The notes beneath the pieces are model-generated. The model had not been told where the DNA came from and did no database searches. It was given only the letters and a program-made list of their open reading frames with translations. From the NCBI GenBank assembly GCA_938049325.1, contig CALICC010000338.1, positions 1 to 9,004 on the forward strand: 9,004 nucleotides of DNA. Reading direction: 5' to 3'. The number at the start of each line of letters is the position of its first letter. The stretch's first letter is position 1. This document shows positions 1 through 6,683 of the stretch, piece after piece. The position numbers were made by a program, and so were the translations under genes. The DNA is from an uncultured Ilumatobacter sp. GTDB lineage: Bacteria > Actinomycetota > Acidimicrobiia > Acidimicrobiales > Ilumatobacteraceae.

Positions 1-140
1 ACGCGTTGGCCTTGTCGCAGCATGCGGAAGACGGAACCCTCGAGCGCGTTGGCCGCGAGGTCATAGTCGGCGAGGTCGGTGTCGGCCATGACGAGACCGT
101 CACCGGTCTCCGGGTCGTAGGCCTTGATGACGCCTTGCAT
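1..140 (-). CDS. Cold-shock-domain-like protein, N-terminal part (truncated by window edge)
   Basis: Translating the minus strand from the ATG at 140 gives 46 codons that stay open to the window edge. The protein begins MQGVIKAYDPETGDG and continues to EGSVFRMLRQGQRV. This pattern (short beta strand with I/V-K, a Gly-rich turn, a middle strand, then 'F-R-x-L-x-x-G-Q-R-V') resembles the cold-shock domain, a small OB fold that binds single-stranded RNA or DNA. The usual RNP1 (KGFGFI-like) and RNP2 (VFVHF-like) aromatics are not present: TGDGLV and DYDLAA sit in their places. Nucleic-acid binding in the standard way is therefore doubtful. The gene starts 20 bp after the rpmB stop on the same strand with no clear Shine-Dalgarno site, so it is probably co-transcribed with rpmB. 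Assignment rests on a partial sequence and motif memory; another small OB-fold family is possible. Confidence 0.55.
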   Translation of the reverse strand, partial: MQGVIKAYDPETGDGLVMADTDLADYDLAANALEGSVFRMLRQGQR

Positions 141-160
141 CGGTCTGGATCGAGACGGGC

Positions 161-352
161 TCAGCCCGCCTTGACGACCTTGCCGGACTTGATGCAGCCG
201 GTGCAGACGTTCACGCGCTTGGTTGCGCCATTGACCGAAGCGCGAATGCGCTGGATGTTCGGATTCCAGCGCCGCTTGGTCCGGCGATGCGAGTGCGACA
301 CCGACATGCCCCACGAGGGGCCCTTGCCACACAATTCACACTTCGATGCCAT
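161..352 (-). CDS. rpmB: 50S ribosomal protein L28, zinc-binding (four-Cys) form
   Basis: A 63-residue protein of the large ribosomal subunit. It begins MASKCELCGKGPSWG, followed by the family signature VSHSHRRTKRRWNPNIQ (residues 18-34) and a basic C-terminus. Two CxxC pairs, C5/C8 and C50/C53, mark the zinc-binding 'C+' form of L28; many bacteria carry a Cys-less paralogue used when zinc is scarce. Length and composition are normal for the family. Two adjacent ATGs are available (355 and 352). The second is preferred because the AGGAG at 359-363 then lies 6 nt upstream rather than 3, and because L28 proteins commonly begin MAS/MSK. It is divergent from the DAK2-domain gene, and the cold-shock-like gene follows 20 bp downstream. 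The identification is secure; only the exact start is open by one codon. Confidence 0.96.
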   Translation of the reverse strand: MASKCELCGKGPSWGMSVSHSHRRTKRRWNPNIQRIRASVNGATKRVNVCTGCIKSGKVVKAG

Positions 353-358
353 CATCTT

Positions 359-363
359 CTCCT
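359..363 (-). promoter_or_regulatory. Shine-Dalgarno site of rpmB
   Basis: The minus strand reads AGGAG here, 6 nt before the ATG at 352 and 3 nt before the alternative ATG at 355. The spacing favours the inner start. It is the only canonical ribosome-binding site seen upstream of any gene in the window. Confidence 0.75.
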
Positions 364-421
364 GGGAAACGTCTGCGTCTGGTCCGGTGACTCAGCGAGC
401 GCTGAACCGAACGGCTCTGAG

Positions 422-449
422 ATGCTAGCGGCCCTTTCGTACCGTCCAA
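422..449 (-). promoter_or_regulatory. Candidate promoter of rpmB
   Basis: On the minus strand TTGGAC (449-444) and TAGCAT (427-422) are separated by 16 bp, resembling housekeeping-sigma -35 and -10 boxes. The -10 fits TANNNT; the -35 is only a partial match to TTGACA. This would give a leader of roughly 60 nt containing the Shine-Dalgarno site. It lies within the divergent region 353-476, so its upstream part overlaps the zone where the opposite-strand promoter must sit. Inferred from sequence only. Confidence 0.4.
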
Positions 450-462
450 CCGGGGTGCAACC

Positions 463-476
463 TAGACTCGGTTCCC
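463..476 (+). promoter_or_regulatory. Candidate -10 box for leaderless start of the DAK2-domain gene
   Basis: TAGACT at 463-468 fits the actinobacterial -10 consensus TANNNT and ends 8 nt before the GTG at 477. Transcription starting about 7 nt after the box would place the 5' end at or next to the start codon. No Shine-Dalgarno site is present, which supports leaderless translation. No good -35 is visible. Short 4-bp arms (AACC/GGTT, 459-462 and 470-473) flank the box and are probably incidental. Confidence 0.5.
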
Positions 477-2195
477 GTGCCAACTCTGGATCGGTTCACC
501 GCAGAATCACTACGCGATCTCATCGTGACGTTCCGCGACGCTGTCAAGGCGCACGCTGGCGGCCTGAACCGGCTCAACGTGTACCCGGTGCCCGACGGCG
601 ACACCGGGACGAACATGGCGCGCACCCTCGAAGCCGTGGTCGCCGAGATGGAATCGGCGGAATCCGACGACCTCGATGCAACGTGCGACGCCATCAGTCA
701 CGGCTCGCTGATGGGTGCCCGCGGCAACAGCGGCGTGATCCTCAGCCAGATCATGCGCGGCATCGCGTCCACGATGAAGTCGGTCACGCCAGACCCCGAC
801 GACCGCGGGCAGCGATTCGCCGCGGCGCTACAGGCGGCGTCCGTTGGGGCGTACCAAGCGGTTCTCAAGCCCATCGAAGGAACCATCCTGACCGTCGTGC
901 GTGAAAGCGCCGATGCAGCACGGGAGGCCGCCGACGGTGGCGGCACGCTGCTCGAAGTCGCTCGCGCCGCCCGGGATGCGGGGCAGATCTCACTCGACAA
1001 CACGCCCGAACTGCTGCCGGTGTTGAAAGACGCCGGTGTCGTCGACGCGGGCGGCGCGGGATTCCTACTGCTGCTCGATTCGGCGCTGTACGTCATCGAT
1101 GGCGAGCCGATCCCTGAGGCTGAAGAAGACGATGGCTCCGGCGGTGCGGTCGGTGCGGCATTCGACGCGGTCGCCAAGCGTTCGAGTGATGTCGAGGGCG
1201 AACTCGATGTGAGCGAGCAGCGCTATGAGGTCATGTACTTCCTCGATCTACGCGACGATCGCATCGAGGACTTCAAGCAAGGCTGGGGAGCGATCGGCGA
1301 CTCGATCGTCGTGGTCGGGGGTGACGGTCTGTGGAACTGTCACGTGCACACGAACGACATCGGTGCTGCCATCGAAGTCGCACTCGAGCTCGACGGTCGC
1401 CCGAAGCAGATTCGCGTCAGCGACCTGTTCGAGGAGGTCGTCGAAGAGCACGCCAAGCGTGAAGCAGAGATGACCGGTGCTGAGCCGCCGCCCGCTCGGA
1501 TTCAGCCCGCCGCTGCCGGAGCGGGACTGCCACCCGTCACCACCGCCGTGGTTGGTGTCTGTACCGGTGACGGCTTGGTTGAGTTGTTCGCGCAGCTCGG
1601 CGTCCAAGGTGTGGTGACGGGCGGCCAGACGATGAACCCGTCGACGGCAGAGTTGCTCGACACCGTCGCCACCGTCAATGCCGACCAAGTCGTCATCCTC
1701 CCGAACAACAAGAACATCGTTCCGGTCGCCGAGCAGGTCAACGCCCTCACCTCCAAAGAGGTCGTCGTCGTCCCGTCTGTCTCGATGGCAGAAGGCCTTG
1801 CAGCGCTGGTCGTGTACGACCCCGAAGCACCCTGCGACGTGAACGGTGAACAGATGGCTGAGGCGGCAGAGTCGGTGACCACCGGCGAAGTCACGCAGGC
1901 TGTGCGCAACACCAAGACCGACATCGGCGAGATCCACGAGGGCGACTGGATCGGCATCGTGAAAGGCGACGGCATCGTGTCGGCCGCCGACAACATGATC
2001 GAATCAATTCTGCGCATGCTCGAAGAAATCATGTCGAGCAGCGCCGAAATCATCACAGTGATCACGGGCGAAGGGTCCGATGCCGCGACGACCGACGCGA
2101 TCACGGGATGGTTGAGCGATCACCACGGCTCGGTCGCGGTCGAGGTTCACGTGGGTGGTCAGCCGCTCTACCCATATCTGTTCGGCGTGGAGTGA
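477..2195 (+). CDS. DAK2/DhaL-domain protein, FakA/YloV family (fatty-acid kinase A-like)
   Basis: A 572-residue cytoplasmic protein. Residues about 8-205 form the DhaL-type kinase domain. It carries NVYPVPDGDTGTNM (34-47), whose Asp residues D40 and D42 would hold the ATP-bound metal ions, SLMGARGNSGVILSQ (77-91) and DAGGAGFLLLLD (190-201). Residues about 245-320 match the FakA middle domain (WNCHVHTND, 286-294). Residues about 355-572 match the C-terminal FakB-binding-like domain (VTGGQTMNPST, ILPNNKN, and a QPLYPYLFGVE terminus). In Firmicutes FakA phosphorylates a fatty acid presented by a DegV-family FakB partner; no FakB gene lies in this window. Architecture and length are full. A Cys that binds zinc in S. 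aureus FakA appears replaced by Glu (E251). The GTG start is supported by a -10-like box just upstream. recG follows after 28 bp. Family is secure; the substrate is inferred. Confidence 0.9.
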   Translation: MPTLDRFTAESLRDLIVTFRDAVKAHAGGLNRLNVYPVPDGDTGTNMARTLEAVVAEMESAESDDLDATCDAISHGSLMGARGNSGVILSQIMRGIASTMKSVTPDPDDRGQRFAAALQAASVGAYQAVLKPIEGTILTVVRESADAAREAADGGGTLLEVARAARDAGQISLDNTPELLPVLKDAGVVDAGGAGFLLLLDSALYVIDGEPIPEAEEDDGSGGAVGAAFDAVAKRSSDVEGELDVSEQRYEVMYFLDLRDDRIEDFKQGWGAIGDSIVVVGGDGLWNCHVHTNDIGAAIEVALELDGRPKQIRVSDLFEEVVEEHAKREAEMTGAEPPPARIQPAAAGAGLPPVTTAVVGVCTGDGLVELFAQLGVQGVVTGGQTMNPSTAELLDTVATVNADQVVILPNNKNIVPVAEQVNALTSKEVVVVPSVSMAEGLAALVVYDPEAPCDVNGEQMAEAAESVTTGEVTQAVRNTKTDIGEIHEGDWIGIVKGDGIVSAADNMIESILRMLEEIMSSSAEIITVITGEGSDAATTDAITGWLSDHHGSVAVEVHVGGQPLYPYLFGVE

Positions 2196-2210
2196 CCGCA
2201 ACGTTTGGGG

Positions 2211-2223
2211 CAGAATCGTCCCG
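2211..2223 (+). promoter_or_regulatory. Candidate -10 box for a separate leaderless recG transcript
   Basis: CAGAAT (2211-2216) lies in the 28-bp gap after the DAK2-domain gene and ends 7 nt before the recG ATG. There is no Shine-Dalgarno site at normal spacing; the GGGG at 2207-2210 is 13 nt away. The first base departs from TANNNT, so this is weaker than the other boxes. recG may also be transcribed from the upstream gene. Confidence 0.35.
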
Positions 2224-4362
2224 ATGAGCGAACCGATCACGCTGCGCGATCTCGCGGGGATTCCGGTCGAGCGGCTCAAGGGCGTCGGCCCGAAGAAGCA
2301 GTCCTCGCTCAACCAGGTCGGGATCGACAACGTGCTCGACCTGGTCACGACGTATCCGCGCCGATGGGTCGATCGGTCGAACGAGGCTCGCATCGCCGAC
2401 CTCGTGCCGGGGGAGGAAGCGCTCGTCCTGGTCACGGTGCGCTCGGTCACCAAGCGCACGACCCGCAACCGCCGCACGATGGTCAACGTCAATGTCGGCG
2501 ACGGATCGGGTCGCATGGATCTGGTGTTCTTCAACCAGCCGTGGCGCGAACGTCAGCTCAAAGAGGGACTCCAGATCGCACTCTTCGGCAAGGCCGACAC
2601 GTACCGCGGTGGACTTCAGATGTCGAACCCGGTGGTCGATCTCATCGGGGATCGCACCGGTCGGATCGTGCCGATCTACCCGCAGAGCGAGAAGGCACAG
2701 ATCAACACGTGGGAGATGGCGGGCTGGATCGAGGAGTCGCTTCGGCGGTGTGCCGAACGCGGCATCGCCGACCCGATCGCCGAGGACCTCCGACGCGAGC
2801 TGAAGCTGATCGATCGCGCCGACGCATTACGCAAGATTCACCTGCCGGAGGAGATCACGGAAAAGGAACTCGCTCGTCGCCGGCTGGCGTTCGACGAACT
2901 GCTCCGCGTGCAGATGGTGCTGGTGCTCCGCAAGCGCGCCATGGAGCGCGATCAGAAGGGGATTGCGCATGCGGTCAGCGGGGCGCTGGTCGACCGCTTC
3001 TACGAAGCGCTGCCCTACGAACTGACGGGTGCACAGTCGCGCGCGATCGCAGAGATCGAGGTGGACTTGGCAGCGCCGCATCCGATGCATCGGCTGCTGC
3101 AGGGCGACGTTGGCGCCGGCAAGACCGTGGTGGCAGTAGCGGCGATGCTCGCCGCCGTGGAGGGTTCGCATCAGGCGGCGTTGATGGCGCCGACCGAAGT
3201 GCTGGCTGAGCAGCACGCGGCCAGTGTGCGCGTGATGCTCGAAGGCGTCACCGTGCCCGACCCGGGAAACTTGTTCGGTGACCGGCCATTGCGGATCGAG
3301 TTGCTCACGAACAAGGTCACCGGGGCGCAACGCAAAGAGGTGTTGGCCGGGATCGCTGACGGCAGCGTCGACATCGCGATCGGCACGCATGCGCTCATCC
3401 AGGACAAGGTCGACTTCTCATCGCTCGGCGTGGTGGTGGTGGACGAGCAACACCGGTTCGGCGTCGAGCAGCGCGCTGCGTTGCGTGACAAGACCGTTGG
3501 CGGGCGGATGCCCGACACGTTGGTGATGACCGCGACGCCGATTCCGCGCACCGCGGCCATGACGGTGTATGGCGATCTCGACGTGAGCGTGCTCGACGAA
3601 CTCCCGCCCGGGCGAACTCCGATCGTCACCATGTGGGCCAACGGTCCACTGATGGAAACGGGTGTGTGGAACGACATCAAAGAGGAAGTGGCGGCTGGCC
3701 GTCAGGCGTACGTCGTGTGTCCTCTGGTGGGGGAGAGTGAAAAGCTCGAGGTGGCGTCTGCCGAAGAGACCATTCAGCGGCTGGCGTTTGATGAGCTGAA
3801 GGGGTTGCGCCTGGAGTTGTTGCACGGACAGCTCCCACCCGACGAGAAAGAGGCAGCCATGGAGCGCTTTCGGTCGGGCGAGGCAGACGTCCTCGTGGCG
3901 ACCACCGTGATCGAGGTCGGTGTCGATGTTCCCAACGCCACGGTCATGGCGATTCTCGACGCTGATCGTTTTGGTATTGCCCAGTTGCACCAGCTGCGCG
4001 GGCGCGTGGGGCGAGGTGAGCACGCGTCGACGTGTTGGCTCGTGACACAGCCGAACGAGGATGACCCGGAAGCGGGCAACCCTCGGATCGAGGCGCTGGT
4101 GGCAACCACCGATGGCTTCGAGTTGGCCGAAGTCGACCTCGATCTGCGCGGTGAGGGGACGCTGATGTCGACGGCACAGAAGGGGCGCAGCGACCTCAAG
4201 CTCGCGTCATTGCGTCGCGACCGGAAGTTGGTCGAGTTGGCACGTGACGCAGCGTTCTCGATCGTGGACGCGGATCCGGATCTCTCGTCGAACCCGGTGC
4301 TGGCGGACGAACTCGACGTGGTCTTCAGTGATCGCGACGAAGAGTTCCTCAGTCGCGGCTGA
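2224..4362 (+). CDS. recG: ATP-dependent DNA helicase RecG
   Basis: A 712-residue superfamily-2 helicase that remodels stalled replication forks and branch-migrates Holliday junctions. The N-terminus carries the LKGVGPKKQ motif (about 18-26). An OB-fold wedge domain follows (about 60-155; GSGRMDLVFFNQPW and FGKADTYRGGLQMSNP). Helicase motifs are complete: Walker A GDVGAGKT (294-301), APTEVLAEQH, DEQH box (407-410), TATPIPRT (motif III), and TTVIEVGVDVPNAT and QLRGRVGRG (590-598; motifs V and VI). The C-terminal TRG-like region contains DGFELAEVDLDLRGEG. Length is close to the E. coli enzyme (693 residues). An in-frame ORF extends upstream into the preceding gene, but the ATG at 2224 fits the family N-terminus. 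The stop lies 9 bp from the stop of the convergent acyltransferase. No truncation or missing motif is seen. Confidence 0.97.
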   Translation: MSEPITLRDLAGIPVERLKGVGPKKQSSLNQVGIDNVLDLVTTYPRRWVDRSNEARIADLVPGEEALVLVTVRSVTKRTTRNRRTMVNVNVGDGSGRMDLVFFNQPWRERQLKEGLQIALFGKADTYRGGLQMSNPVVDLIGDRTGRIVPIYPQSEKAQINTWEMAGWIEESLRRCAERGIADPIAEDLRRELKLIDRADALRKIHLPEEITEKELARRRLAFDELLRVQMVLVLRKRAMERDQKGIAHAVSGALVDRFYEALPYELTGAQSRAIAEIEVDLAAPHPMHRLLQGDVGAGKTVVAVAAMLAAVEGSHQAALMAPTEVLAEQHAASVRVMLEGVTVPDPGNLFGDRPLRIELLTNKVTGAQRKEVLAGIADGSVDIAIGTHALIQDKVDFSSLGVVVVDEQHRFGVEQRAALRDKTVGGRMPDTLVMTATPIPRTAAMTVYGDLDVSVLDELPPGRTPIVTMWANGPLMETGVWNDIKEEVAAGRQAYVVCPLVGESEKLEVASAEETIQRLAFDELKGLRLELLHGQLPPDEKEAAMERFRSGEADVLVATTVIEVGVDVPNATVMAILDADRFGIAQLHQLRGRVGRGEHASTCWLVTQPNEDDPEAGNPRIEALVATTDGFELAEVDLDLRGEGTLMSTAQKGRSDLKLASLRRDRKLVELARDAAFSIVDADPDLSSNPVLADELDVVFSDRDEEFLSRG

Positions 4363-4375
4363 CTGCCGACGTCAG
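4350..4375. repeat. Two overlapping short inverted repeats across convergent stop codons
   Basis: CAGTC (4350-4354) pairs with GACTG (4361-4365), and CTGAC (4359-4363) pairs with GTCAG (4371-4375). The arms overlap, so the hairpins exclude one another. They cover the stops of recG and the acyltransferase. The 5-bp stems without a T-run make weak terminators at best; they could just as well be chance. Confidence 0.2.
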
Positions 4376-6606
4376 ATGCCCAGGCGGGCGGCGAGAAGTT
4401 CGTTGATCTCGACGACGAATGCGCCGTAGAGGTGGTCGATGTCTTCGCGTACGGCGACACCGTTGATCACGCTGGTGCACGTCGGGAAGTTCGGGCAGAC
4501 GAGGGTCGTGAGGTCTGCGGTGCGGACCTGCGGTCGCTCTGCTGCGAACTCGCGATAGATCAGCGTGTCGGCTGGCGGCCAGCTCGCGACGTCGAAATCG
4601 CACTCGGTTGTCACGTCAACGGCCGAGAGGCACGACGGCGGGTCGAACGGAGAAGTAGGGATCGGCTCGGCGATGACCACGACACGCCCGTCGGCGGTCA
4701 ATGTGTCGAGCGAGCGTTCGGCAGCCGCCGTGGCGAGGTCGAGGCCGGTCAGTTCGGCGGGAAAGTCGACGGCACCACTCGGCACGACGGTGTACGCCTC
4801 TTGCACGACGTCGTGGGTGACCACGACGACGACATCGGCATCGAATGCATCAGGGAGCCAGTCGTAGACCGCCGCCGTCTGTTCTCTGCAGAACTGCTTC
4901 GCCTCCTCGACGGGGAGCGCATCGCGGTACAGGAGGCCATCGGCCCATGGGCAGCCGTTCATCGTTGCCGTCGCGAGCGCGACGTCGTTGTTCGACGCGT
5001 ACTCGGCGAGCCCGACGTGCATTTTGGAGCCGTGGCTGTCGCCGATCATCAGTACTCGGAGTCCCGATCCTTCGACTGCCGTGCACTGTTCGGCCGACGT
5101 GGGGACGATGTTCACGCAGCCGGTGTTGGCGGCCGGACCGAAGTCGACCAAGCCAAGATCGGCAGGCACGGGATTCGGTCCCGCGTCGAACGGCGGAAGG
5201 TCGACCTCGCGCGGTGTCAGCGAGGTCGATGGTGGCGCGGTTGGCGCAACGGTCGTGTTGGCGGCGTCTGTCGGCTCGGGTGCGGAGGTCGTCGTGTTTG
5301 GCGGCTCGTCGTTCGGGGCGAGCGGCGGTGGGGCGGTCGCCGGTGGGAGCGGGGCGGCAACGCCGCCGTCGGTCGTTCCCCGCGCTGTCGGCACGAAGCC
5401 GACGCGGTTGGCTGCTTCGAGTGTCGGGAGATCTGCCCGGAGGATCCCTGGGATGGCGACCGCGCCCAGGAGCAGTGCACCGGCAAGGCCGGCACCGATT
5501 GCTTCGATGTGCCGTTTCCGGTCAGGGGTGCGTCCCCAACGCAGAATCGGTGTCTCGACCAGGTCGAGACTCAACTTGGCGAGGCCGGTCGCCGCGATGA
5601 CGGCGGTGACGAAGAGCAGTCGATGCCCGATCACCACGACGCGTTCGAGCAGGACGATCACCGGCCAATGCCAGAGGTAGGTGCCGTAACTCAGTCGTCC
5701 GAGTTGTTCGAACGGGCGCCACCCGAGCGCGCCGTCGGTCAAGCCGCTGGAGCGGCGAGCGACGAGGCCGAGCAGTGCGGCGACGGTGCACATCGTTGCG
5801 AATCCGCCGCGGTCGATCGGCGACCAACCGTCCAAGGTGATCGCAGCGACGAGGATGCCGCCGATGCCGACCAGCACGAGTGCGTCGGCGGTCGCCGCTC
5901 GGAGTGGCCGGCGCGACGATCCGTCGGGGCGGAGTAGGAGCGCGGCGAGCGCGGCGCCGGCCAGCAGTTGATAGGCACGTAGATCGGTTCCGTAGTAGGC
6001 GCGCAGCAGGTTTGAGTCGGCGACGACGCGTGCTGCCACGAAGCCGACGACGGCACACGATGCAACGAGCGTGCGGGCGGCAACGGGGGAGCGCCGCCAG
6101 AGTGCCACGATGCCGAGCGTGATGATCGGCCAGGCAACGTAGAACTGTTCTTCGACAGCGAGCGACCAGAGGTGGAGGAACGGGCTCGAGGTGATCGAGT
6201 CGGCGAAATAGTCCGAGCCGCGATCGATGAAGTTCCAGTTCGCGAAGTACAGCACCGCTGAGCGAGCGTCGCCGATCACCTCCCGACGTTCGAGTGGCGT
6301 CGCCAGGAATGCGAAGACGACGGTCGTTCCGGCGATCGCCAGCCACGCTGAGGGCAGGAGGCGCAGCGCCCGCCTTGCGTAGAAGCGCACCATGTCGAGA
6401 CGACCCCGGGTGATCTGTTCGACGAGCAGCAGTCGGGTGATCAGATAGCCGGACAGCACGAAGAACACGTCGACGCCGATGAAGCCGCCACCGAACCACC
6501 CGAGCCCCGAGTGGAACGCAACCACGAGGTACACCGCGATGGCACGGAGCCCATCGAGTGCCGCGATTCGTGTCTCGTGGTGCGCTCCGTCACCGCTGCT
6601 TGACAT
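4372..6606 (-). CDS. OafA-type membrane O-acyltransferase with C-terminal SGNH domain
   Basis: A 744-residue two-part protein. Residues about 12-390 form an acyltransferase-3 membrane domain with roughly ten or eleven hydrophobic segments. It contains ALDGLRAIAV, the catalytic-type His in AFHSG (H32), GVDVFFVLSGYLIT (44-57), the RFYARRALRLLP loop and LAVEEQFYVAWP (149-160). A linker rich in Pro, Thr and Ala (about 405-480) leads to an SGNH hydrolase-like domain: GDSH (522-525), MNGCPW (549-554) and DIDH (722-725), giving a Ser524/Asp722/His725 triad. In this family the membrane part brings acyl groups across the membrane and the SGNH part transfers them to a surface glycan; the glycan here is unknown. 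All eight cysteines after residue 490 lie in the presumed extracytoplasmic domain. The ATG at 6606 is chosen because an open upstream extension lacks family similarity and a -10-like box precedes this start. It stands alone, convergent to recG and divergent from nth. Confidence 0.92.
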   Translation of the reverse strand: MSSSGDGAHHETRIAALDGLRAIAVYLVVAFHSGLGWFGGGFIGVDVFFVLSGYLITRLLLVEQITRGRLDMVRFYARRALRLLPSAWLAIAGTTVVFAFLATPLERREVIGDARSAVLYFANWNFIDRGSDYFADSITSSPFLHLWSLAVEEQFYVAWPIITLGIVALWRRSPVAARTLVASCAVVGFVAARVVADSNLLRAYYGTDLRAYQLLAGAALAALLLRPDGSSRRPLRAATADALVLVGIGGILVAAITLDGWSPIDRGGFATMCTVAALLGLVARRSSGLTDGALGWRPFEQLGRLSYGTYLWHWPVIVLLERVVVIGHRLLFVTAVIAATGLAKLSLDLVETPILRWGRTPDRKRHIEAIGAGLAGALLLGAVAIPGILRADLPTLEAANRVGFVPTARGTTDGGVAAPLPPATAPPPLAPNDEPPNTTTSAPEPTDAANTTVAPTAPPSTSLTPREVDLPPFDAGPNPVPADLGLVDFGPAANTGCVNIVPTSAEQCTAVEGSGLRVLMIGDSHGSKMHVGLAEYASNNDVALATATMNGCPWADGLLYRDALPVEEAKQFCREQTAAVYDWLPDAFDADVVVVVTHDVVQEAYTVVPSGAVDFPAELTGLDLATAAAERSLDTLTADGRVVVIAEPIPTSPFDPPSCLSAVDVTTECDFDVASWPPADTLIYREFAAERPQVRTADLTTLVCPNFPTCTSVINGVAVREDIDHLYGAFVVEINELLAARLGI

Positions 6607-6619
6607 CGGTCGCAACTTA
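6607..6619 (-). promoter_or_regulatory. Candidate -10 box for leaderless acyltransferase transcript
   Basis: The minus strand reads TAAGTT (6619-6614), fitting TANNNT, followed by 7 nt and the ATG at 6606. No Shine-Dalgarno site is present. The box lies inside a perfect 6-bp-arm inverted repeat, which could make it a regulated promoter. Confidence 0.5.
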
Positions 6620-6628
6620 GACGTTGCG
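6611..6628. repeat. Perfect inverted repeat CGCAAC-N6-GTTGCG, possible operator
   Basis: CGCAAC at 6611-6616 and GTTGCG at 6623-6628 are exact reverse complements separated by TTAGAC. The repeat covers the predicted -10 box of the acyltransferase gene and lies about 45 bp upstream of the predicted -10 of the divergent nth gene. Its position suits a dimeric regulator acting on the acyltransferase; this is inference from placement and symmetry alone. Confidence 0.3.
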
Positions 6629-6670
6629 GTCCGTCCGCGACCCGCCGCTGCTCGAGGTTTGTTGGGCCGG

Positions 6671-6683
6671 TATGGTCCGCAGC
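6671..6683 (+). promoter_or_regulatory. Candidate -10 box for leaderless nth transcript
   Basis: TATGGT (6671-6676) fits TANNNT and ends 7 nt before the ATG at 6684. No Shine-Dalgarno site and no good -35 are seen. The box contains an in-frame ATG at 6672, but a transcript driven by this box would begin downstream of it, favouring 6684 as the start. Confidence 0.5.

Noticed and set aside
353..476. Possible riboswitch or small RNA in the rpmB / DAK2-gene intergenic region
   Set aside because: At 124 bp it is accounted for by two divergent promoters and the rpmB leader; I could not find a conserved riboswitch core or a strong hairpin followed by a T-run.
287..904. A 205-codon plus-strand open frame over the start of the DAK2-domain gene
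   Set aside because: Its translation is extremely Arg/His-rich and overlaps the correct frame, which carries the conserved PDGDTGTNM motif.
5210..5420. GC-rich low-complexity stretch that might be a DNA repeat
   Set aside because: It encodes the Pro/Thr/Ala-rich linker of the acyltransferase; I see no exact repeated unit, and amino-acid bias explains it.
4432..5937. A 501-codon plus-strand open frame opposite the acyltransferase gene
   Set aside because: It is antisense to a well-supported gene with clear family motifs. Its translation is Arg/Gly/Asp-rich without motifs, as expected of a long open shadow frame in high-GC DNA.
457..6628. Shared GCAAC pentamer upstream of the -10 boxes of the DAK2 gene, recG and the acyltransferase
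   Set aside because: The distance to the -10 box varies (1, 8 and 3 nt) and the motif is only 5 bp, so chance is a sufficient explanation.
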